From: CAADGU01 sp964467705
GTDB taxonomy: Bacteria; Chloroflexota; Anaerolineae; Promineifilales; Promineifilaceae
DNA length: 64,000 bases
Reading direction: 5' to 3'
Assembly: GCA_964467705.1 (NCBI GenBank)
Contig: CAYXUZ010000009.1
Span: 1-64,000, forward strand
The notes beneath the pieces are model-generated. The model was not told the DNA's origin. It made no database searches and saw only the letters and a program-made list of their open reading frames with translations. Of this stretch, positions 58,706 to 64,000 are shown one piece after another. Made by a program: the position numbers and the translations under genes. Numbering within the stretch: the first letter of the stretch is position 1; every line of letters begins with the position of its first letter.

Positions 58706-59539
58706 TTAATTTTTTTCAAAGAGGTTGGATAAAGAGAGGTCGTGCAGGAAAAATCGCTGCAAGATGACAAACATCAGAATGACGGGAGCGGTCATAACGA
58801 CCGCCGCAGCCATCAGCAAGGGCCAGTTGGTGCGATCAAGCTGGTTGAGGATTTGCAGCCCCACAGCCAGAGTGTAGTTGCTGGGGCTGAAGATGTAGAG
58901 AATAGGGCTGATGAAGTCGCTCCAGTACATGACAAAGGTGAGGACTGTAACGCCAACGATGGTGGGGCGAGAAAGTGGGAGGGCCAGACGCCACCAGACG
59001 GTCACGGCCGTTGCTCCGTCCAACTGCGCTGCTTCAAACATCTCGCCCGGAATACGCCGGAATGTCCAATAAAAGAGCAGCACAAAGAGGGCATTGCTGC
59101 CGGTGAAGGCGGGCAGGATAAGCGCCCATATGGAATCAAGCAGACCAAACCACCGCAAAATCTGGAAGCGAAATAACCAGACGGCGGCGGCGGGCACAAT
59201 GAGCAGGGCAATACTCAGGTAGACAAGCTGGCGGCGTGGTCGGAGCGGTAACTGGCTGATACCAAAACCGGCCATGGAGGCGATGATGAGGGTAATGGGC
59301 ACGGCCGTCGCCACCACAAACAACGAATTTCGCAGATAACGAATCATTGGCACCCGCTCAAAGATCGTCTGATAGTTTTGCCATTGCGGGTCAGGGGGAT
59401 ACCACTCGACTGTCGTGGGTGGTGGCAACCCGACTTCGCGTAGAGAAGCTACCAATACCCAGAGCAGCGGCAAGATGAACACGGCCGTGAGTGCCCAACC
59501 AACCCCATGATGAAGCACAATTTTGATTTTAGAAATCAT
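58706..59539 (-). CDS. ABC sugar-transporter permease, MalG type
   Basis: 277 residues, six membrane helices. The ATPase-contact (EAA) loop is 'GEMFEAAQLDGATAVTVWWRLALPLSRPTI', and the first helix is followed by 'WYPPDPQWQNYQTIFE' as in MalG-like permeases. ATG 59539 overlaps the end of the MalF-type gene by 11 bases, indicating coupled translation. It works with the MalF-type partner and the binding proteins. Confidence 0.94.
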   Translation of the reverse strand: MISKIKIVLHHGVGWALTAVFILPLLWVLVASLREVGLPPPTTVEWYPPDPQWQNYQTIFERVPMIRYLRNSLFVVATAVPITLIIASMAGFGISQLPLRPRRQLVYLSIALLIVPAAAVWLFRFQILRWFGLLDSIWALILPAFTGSNALFVLLFYWTFRRIPGEMFEAAQLDGATAVTVWWRLALPLSRPTIVGVTVLTFVMYWSDFISPILYIFSPSNYTLAVGLQILNQLDRTNWPLLMAAAVVMTAPVILMFVILQRFFLHDLSLSNLFEKN

Positions 59540-60431
59540 CCATCCCTCGTTCCGAACCAACCAGGTTTAATACCCCAATGATGACCAGGCCAATAATCAG
59601 ATAAGTAAAAAGCAATAACGCTGCCGCCATACCAAAATCAAAAAAGTCAAACGCCAATTCATATAATAACAGCGGCACAAATGTCGTGGCGTAGTATGGC
59701 CCGCCATACGTCAGTACAAAAGATGGCGTAAAAGTGCTTTGCAGGCTAATGACCATATCCCGAAAGGTCAACAGCAGCAGCCAGGGCATAATTAACGGAA
59801 ACGTAATACGCCAGAACGATTGCCACACTGTGGCCCCATCTACACGTGCCGCTTCAAAATAAGCGCGGGGGATGGTGCGTAAACCGGTTAACAAGATAAC
59901 AAACCCTTCGCCAATTGTGAACAGAGATAGCAGAACAATGGATAACCGCGCTGTAAATGGATCGGTCAACCAGGCCGGTCCTTGCAAACCCAAACTACCT
60001 AGCACCATATTAAGCGGCCCATATACGGGATTGAGGAGCCATAACCAGATGAGAGCATAGGCCACTTCAGGAATGACAGTGGGCAGATAAACGGCCGCAC
60101 GATGTAACCCAAACCACCGCCGCTCTGATTGCAGCAACAAAGCCAGTAACAGTGCCCCTAATAAGCGCAATGGCACTGCCAGCGCCAGATAAAAAATGGT
60201 ATTGCGCAGTGAAATGCGCACATATTCTGAATTGAGCAGCCGGACAAAGTTGTTCAGTCCGGCCCAGGTGGGCGTGGCGACGGCATTGTAGTCGGCAAAA
60301 GCAATGGAAACGGTAGCCAGCGCCGGCAATATGGTCAATACCAATGCGCCTAACAGATAAGGCAAAACAAACAACCGAACTTGCACGTTGTATCGCCGTG
60401 GTGACCAACGTCTTAACAGAGATGTGTTCAT
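59529..60431 (-). CDS. ABC sugar-transporter permease, MalF type
   Basis: 300 residues from ATG 60431; the longer open frame runs over the promoter and is rejected. Six helices; the EAA loop is 'RAYFEAARVDGATVWQSFWRITFPLIMP'. It begins 'RRYNVQVRLFVLPYLLGALVLTILPALATVSIAFADYN' like other MalF/UgpA proteins. First gene of the operon: MalF-type, MalG-type, binding protein 1, hairpin, binding protein 2. The GH1, GH20 and GH-A glycosidases in the window could feed it oligosaccharides; this is inference. Confidence 0.94.
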   Translation of the reverse strand: MNTSLLRRWSPRRYNVQVRLFVLPYLLGALVLTILPALATVSIAFADYNAVATPTWAGLNNFVRLLNSEYVRISLRNTIFYLALAVPLRLLGALLLALLLQSERRWFGLHRAAVYLPTVIPEVAYALIWLWLLNPVYGPLNMVLGSLGLQGPAWLTDPFTARLSIVLLSLFTIGEGFVILLTGLRTIPRAYFEAARVDGATVWQSFWRITFPLIMPWLLLLTFRDMVISLQSTFTPSFVLTYGGPYYATTFVPLLLYELAFDFFDFGMAAALLLFTYLIIGLVIIGVLNLVGSERGMDDF

Positions 60432-60473
60432 ATCACAGCAGTGGGGAAAAGGGGGAGTAGAGATGGTTGATAA

Positions 60474-60485
60474 GCATGTACATGC
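60474..60485. promoter_or_regulatory. Operator-like palindrome at the ABC operon start site
   Basis: A 12-bp perfect palindrome GCATGTACATGC overlaps the expected transcription start of the sugar ABC operon. This is a natural place for a repressor; no regulator gene is adjacent. Confidence 0.45.
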
Positions 60486-60488
60486 CGG

Positions 60489-60518
60489 ATTATAGGGAAT
60501 GGATCCTAACGGTGGCAA
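60489..60518 (-). promoter_or_regulatory. Promoter of the sugar ABC operon
   Basis: On the minus strand TTGCCA (60518-60513), 18-base spacer, TATAAT (60494-60489). The start would be near 60482, about 50 bases before the MalF-type gene. Confidence 0.68.
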
Positions 60519-60556
60519 AAGAAGGGGGGTATCTGCTGCCAGATACCCCCTTCTTT
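60519..60556 (-). terminator. Terminator of the large surface-protein gene
   Basis: GAAAGAAGGGGGTATCT pairs with AGATACCCCCCTTCTTTT (minus strand) with one bulged base and a 6-base loop, ending in a T-rich run. It separates the surface-protein gene from the ABC promoter. Confidence 0.82.
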
Positions 60557-60607
60557 CAAGGCTTCAAGAACCAGAATTTAACCGGTTCTTGAGATGCCAG
60601 CTAAGGA

Positions 60608-63600
60608 TTACGGTTTGAGGAGAATGGGCATGAAGATGGTGTAGGTGGGTAGCGGCGGGATCACGGCCGTTGTCGTCATATCCGCCGAAGCTGTCGCCCC
60701 TGCGTCATGCGTGGAAGTAGCCGTAACTGTGGTGGTGTCCTCGTCACCATCGCCAGCACTTGCTGGAATGGTCACATGCACCATCACCGTCCCACTTTCA
60801 CCCGCGCCCAGCGTAATGCTGCTGTCTGAGAGTGTGGTTGTCCAGGTATGGCCGGCCGCCGTCAGATCAAAGGTGTCCTCGACATTACCGGTGTTGGTAA
60901 TGGTCATGGTGTACATAACCATCTCACCCGGTTCACCCGAAGCAGCCATGTCACCGGACATCGCCAGACCATATTCAGGCTCAACCACGTGCATAATGAC
61001 CGTCAAAGGATCAACATTGTTCTCAAAAGTACCATCAATCCGCAATTCGGCCGTGTAAGTGCCGGTTTGCGTCAGTACAGTTGTGTCGAAAATCAGGTCA
61101 ACATCCACAAACTCTCCCACATTCAGACTGCCACTGCTTGGATCTTCGCTCAACCAGGGCGCATCAACACCACCCGGAAGCAGCTGAATAGCCAGTTCTG
61201 TGGCCCCGTCAAAGTTCCAACCGCTGCCAGGTACACTGGTAGACCACGCCGAACCGGTAAGACCGTTGCCAACGGTATCGGGATTACCCGTCTCCCAGAA
61301 GAAGTTCTCGCTAGAGCCAATGGTTTCATTGTAGATTTCAACCCAGTAGTTGCCAGGCCCTAAAGTGACCGGTGTATCTAGCGTCAATGTGTGCATCCAT
61401 TCGTGAACTCCGAAGAGGACAACACCTGTTTGCACACGTTCATATGGCACATTGGACTCTGTTGATATGGCCGTACCCGGGAATCCACCAGAATCTTCGT
61501 GGAAGATAACGGTGAGCAGGTCAGGGTCAATCGGCACATCGCCAGGGAAGTAACCCGTCCAGAAGATAATCTGGCCGATTGTCTCTGAGGATGCCAAGGA
61601 GAAGTTATCTGCAATTGATTGAGCGCCAGTACCACAGAGACCACAATCAGAATCACTGAACAGGCCATTCACCTGATTGGGTTGTTGGTCGAGCAGAATA
61701 TCCCCACTTGAAGCCATAGAGTTGATTACACGATTTGCATCGGTGACTTCTCTATCCATAACCTGTTGCAGACTCATGGCCGGGAAGTTAGTCACGGCCG
61801 GTGGCACAAAGGTTGGCACACCATCTTGATTATCAGTTAAGGGCTGCAAAGGTGAGCCGGTTTCCAGGTCACTTAACTCAAAGTCAAAGGCAATGGTGCC
61901 GATATTGGAAAGCTCAAGCGTATCAACATACGTTTCACCCATGACCACAGTGACTTCAAAGCTACCAGGATCAACTTCCAGGAGAGCAGCGATAGGCGTG
62001 AGGGCGAAATCTGTAGTGACAGTGACGCCTTGCACGGCCGTGACCGTAGCTGTCTGGCTGAAGTACCCATTTGCCGACACGGTAAAGTCATAATTACCGG
62101 CTGGAACTGCCAGCGCATAACTGCTGCCATCAAACGTGACGTTGAAACCACCCGTGTTGGTGATATTGACACTGGCATCCACCGGGTCACCAGTCACGGA
62201 ATCTGTAATGTCCCCATTCAGGAAGCCACAAGTGGGGCAGCTCAGATGCATGGTCAATGGCATGGTGGGTACCACATTGACAAAGTTGCCAGAGAAGCTC
62301 AACTGCGCTGTGAATTCACCAACCTGGTACATAGAGCGGGCATCAAAGACAACATCGAAAGTGCCGCTGCCGCCTGGTGGTACGGTGCCACTGTCGGGCA
62401 CAGCATAAGCCCAACCACCACCACCAGAGCCAAGTTCTGTACCCAGCCAGGGCAGTTGAACCAGCACACCAGGGTCAGTGGAGCCTAACACGCCAACCAG
62501 CGTTGTGTTACCCGTCGTGAGGTCTGCAATGCGCAGTTCTGGTTGGAACGTACCATTGTTGAACGCGGCCAGGTAAATCTGGTCGGTGGTAGCGTCATAG
62601 CCCATGCCCTGGCCAAAGTTGGCATCGAAGCCGATGGAACCAATAACGGTACCGACGGCCGTGCCCTTGTCTATACTCAGCAGCGTGTCATTGACGATGT
62701 CGTACCCATAGAGGTCGCCCGCACCGTCAATGGCAATGCCGATGGTGCAGGGGGAGTTGGTAATCGTGCCCACCTGAGTGGCCGTACCGCTGCCCATGTC
62801 CAGGGTGTAGAGAATCGAGGTGCTGATGTCACAACTTGACAGATAGACATCACCCGATGTTGGGTCGAGGGCCATGCCGGTGTAGCTCTGTGCGCCACTG
62901 GGCGGGGTCACAGGCGTAGTGCCGATTTCTGTCCCTGTCGCCAGGTCTAGCTGGTGCATGATGTTGGCATCAATCACATACGAATACCCATCTACCACTT
63001 CACCTGCACCAGGGAAGTCGGTGATGGAGAAAGCTGCGACATTGGGCAAGGTTTCTGGCACATCCAGGTCGAAGGCGGTGTAGAAGCCGTTGGCGGCATC
63101 AACCGCGTAGGCGGTGTTGCCGTAGGGCACACGCACGACCGGGGCATCGCTGGCCGCCACTGCTTCGCCGTCTGCCGGGGCTAAGCCAATGGAAGGTGCA
63201 TAGTTGCCCAGGGGGAAACGGCCGTTGCTGGCGGGCACAGATACCGGCTCTACATGCGGCCGAATCATCAGCGTCGGGCCACCCCAACCACCGATATTCA
63301 CACTGAATTCCAGGTCAACATATCCGCTGTTGGTGACGGTGACAGTGTTGGTAACAATGTCACCAATCTCCATGAACTCCTCAATCTCAGATGGGCTGTA
63401 GGAGAGGATAGCGATGGCCGGATCGAGGGCGAAGTCAACAGTGGTAGTGACACCTTGCGTAACAACGGCCGTGTCCGTTTCACCTACATACCCGGTCGCC
63501 TCAACCGTCAGGTTATAGGTTCCAGGCGGGACAGCCACCGCGTAGCTACTGCCATCCAACGTGACGTTGAAACCACCCGTGTTGGTGATATTGACACTGG

Positions 63601-64000
63601 CATCCACCGGGTCACCAGTCACGGAATCTGTAATGTCCCCATTCAGGAAGCCACAAGTGGGGCAGCTCAGATGCATGGTCAATGGCATGGTGGGTACCAC
63701 ATTGACAAAGTTGCCAGAGAAGCTCAACTGCGCTGTGAATTCACCAACCTGGTACATAGAGCGGGCATCAAAGACAACATCGAAAGTGCCGCTGCCGCCT
63801 GGTGGTACGGTGCCACTGTCGGGCACAGCATAAGCCCAACCACCACCACCAGAGCCAAGTTCTGTACCCAGCCAGGGCAGTTGAACCAGCACACCAGGGT
63901 CAGTGGAGCCTAACACGCCAACCAGCGTTGTGTTACCCGTCGTGAGGTCTGCAATGCGCAGTTCTGGTTGGAACGTACCATTGTTGAACGCGGCCAGGTA
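60608..64000 (-). CDS. Large multidomain surface protein, N-terminus beyond the window
   Basis: At least 1130 residues; the frame is open to the right edge. From N to C there are: a propeller-like repeat ('TGMALDPTSGDVYLSSCD', 'GYDATTDQIYLAAFNNG'), carboxypeptidase-regulatory-like domains ('GFLNGDITDSVTGDPVDASVNITNTGG'), DUF11/ASH-like strands ('VTNSGYVDLEFSVNIG'), and a C-terminal NEW3-type domain ('YTMTITNTGNVEDTFDL', 'GESGTVMVHVTIPA'). It ends 'TYTIFMPILLKP', matching the C-terminal motif of two other exported proteins. The layout resembles the tails of secreted subtilases of Chloroflexota, but no protease domain is in view. A 475-residue unit is duplicated, in part with identical DNA. Confidence 0.85.
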   Translation of the reverse strand, partial: YLAAFNNGTFQPELRIADLTTGNTTLVGVLGSTDPGVLVQLPWLGTELGSGGGGWAYAVPDSGTVPPGGSGTFDVVFDARSMYQVGEFTAQLSFSGNFVNVVPTMPLTMHLSCPTCGFLNGDITDSVTGDPVDASVNITNTGGFNVTLDGSSYAVAVPPGTYNLTVEATGYVGETDTAVVTQGVTTTVDFALDPAIAILSYSPSEIEEFMEIGDIVTNTVTVTNSGYVDLEFSVNIGGWGGPTLMIRPHVEPVSVPASNGRFPLGNYAPSIGLAPADGEAVAASDAPVVRVPYGNTAYAVDAANGFYTAFDLDVPETLPNVAAFSITDFPGAGEVVDGYSYVIDANIMHQLDLATGTEIGTTPVTPPSGAQSYTGMALDPTSGDVYLSSCDISTSILYTLDMGSGTATQVGTITNSPCTIGIAIDGAGDLYGYDIVNDTLLSIDKGTAVGTVIGSIGFDANFGQGMGYDATTDQIYLAAFNNGTFQPELRIADLTTGNTTLVGVLGSTDPGVLVQLPWLGTELGSGGGGWAYAVPDSGTVPPGGSGTFDVVFDARSMYQVGEFTAQLSFSGNFVNVVPTMPLTMHLSCPTCGFLNGDITDSVTGDPVDASVNITNTGGFNVTFDGSSYALAVPAGNYDFTVSANGYFSQTATVTAVQGVTVTTDFALTPIAALLEVDPGSFEVTVVMGETYVDTLELSNIGTIAFDFELSDLETGSPLQPLTDNQDGVPTFVPPAVTNFPAMSLQQVMDREVTDANRVINSMASSGDILLDQQPNQVNGLFSDSDCGLCGTGAQSIADNFSLASSETIGQIIFWTGYFPGDVPIDPDLLTVIFHEDSGGFPGTAISTESNVPYERVQTGVVLFGVHEWMHTLTLDTPVTLGPGNYWVEIYNETIGSSENFFWETGNPDTVGNGLTGSAWSTSVPGSGWNFDGATELAIQLLPGGVDAPWLSEDPSSGSLNVGEFVDVDLIFDTTVLTQTGTYTAELRIDGTFENNVDPLTVIMHVVEPEYGLAMSGDMAASGEPGEMVMYTMTITNTGNVEDTFDLTAAGHTWTTTLSDSSITLGAGESGTVMVHVTIPASAGDGDEDTTTVTATSTHDAGATASADMTTTAVIPPLPTYTIFMPILLKP
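62133..62575 (-). repeat. Intragenic repeat, copy 1 (identical to 63558-64000)
   Basis: The 443 bases from 62133 to 62575 are identical to 63558-64000, with a spacing of 1425 bp (475 codons). The identity may continue past the window edge. Flanking parts of the two units differ, so the match marks a recent duplication or gene conversion. Confidence 0.92.
63558..64000 (-). repeat. Intragenic repeat, copy 2 (identical to 62133-62575)
   Basis: The second copy runs to the window end. It encodes the same propeller and carboxypeptidase-regulatory segment as copy 1. Confidence 0.92.

Noticed and set aside
1..64000. tRNA, rRNA, prophage or plasmid replication genes
   Set aside because: Looked for and not seen; no tRNA cloverleaf, rRNA segment, integrase, terminase or replication initiator was recognised.

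Overview
The window is gene-dense bacterial DNA of moderate GC with no plasmid, phage or insertion-sequence backbone. It probably comes from an uncultivated Chloroflexota (Anaerolineae/Ardenticatenia-like). The evidence is menaquinone genes, a CbiMQO metal importer, extracellular proteins with long Thr/Pro linkers, GT-C membrane glycosyltransferases, and secreted proteins ending in a short aromatic-x-P motif. A run of ten N (997-1006) suggests a draft or metagenome assembly. Taxonomy is inferred from gene content only.

Layout. 1-8.6 kb: kinase tail, secreted endonuclease-like protein, an unusual receiver fusion, menD-menB, a phosphatidylcholine-synthase-like enzyme, DAHP synthase (aroF). 8.7-12.7 kb: chorismate mutase (aroH) with a probable Phe/Tyr attenuation leader, diverging from a Fur-family regulator that leads into cbiM-cbiQ-cbiO. 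12.7-17 kb: thioesterase, prfC, a GT-C glycosyltransferase. 17-18.9 kb: a self-contained TetR operon with two matching operators. 18.9-23 kb (minus): nucleotidyltransferase, lipoprotein, MoxR ATPase, DUF58. 23-29.2 kb: beta-helix protein, GH20 and GH1 glycosidases, lipoprotein. 29.2-36 kb: a structured RNA candidate, then three tandem SGNH-like secreted proteins, an MBOAT O-acyltransferase (frameshifted here) and a fourth SGNH-like protein, which together look like a cell-surface glycan acylation locus. 36-41 kb: DUF1269 protein, ligA, lysS, greA. 41-50 kb: a second GT-C protein, zinc-ribbon membrane protein, MFS transporter, SMP-30 lactonase, a lower-GC YdcF-like protein, esterase, secreted glycosidase. 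49-52 kb: two small four-helix membrane proteins and a pentaheme cytochrome. 52-60.5 kb (minus): sugar ABC transporter with two binding proteins, glycerate 2-kinase, phosphohexomutase, SppA/SDH-like protease. 60.6-64 kb: a large surface protein with a recent internal duplication, cut by the window edge.

Two genome-wide patterns stand out. First, the palindromic octamer ACGGCCGT recurs about three times per kb in nearly every gene, like the cyanobacterial HIP1 octamer, but is absent from the atypical ydcF-like gene and the RNA locus. Second, several families of short inverted repeats built from reiterated 6-10 bp words fill the intergenic gaps, often begin at or supply stop codons, and are inserted in frame inside menD, the MBOAT gene, a glycosyltransferase and glycerate kinase. 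This recalls Rickettsia palindromic elements.

The most specific regulatory discovery is the leader upstream of aroH-aroF: promoter, a 29-residue peptide with six consecutive Phe/Tyr codons, alternative hairpins and an intrinsic terminator before the first gene.
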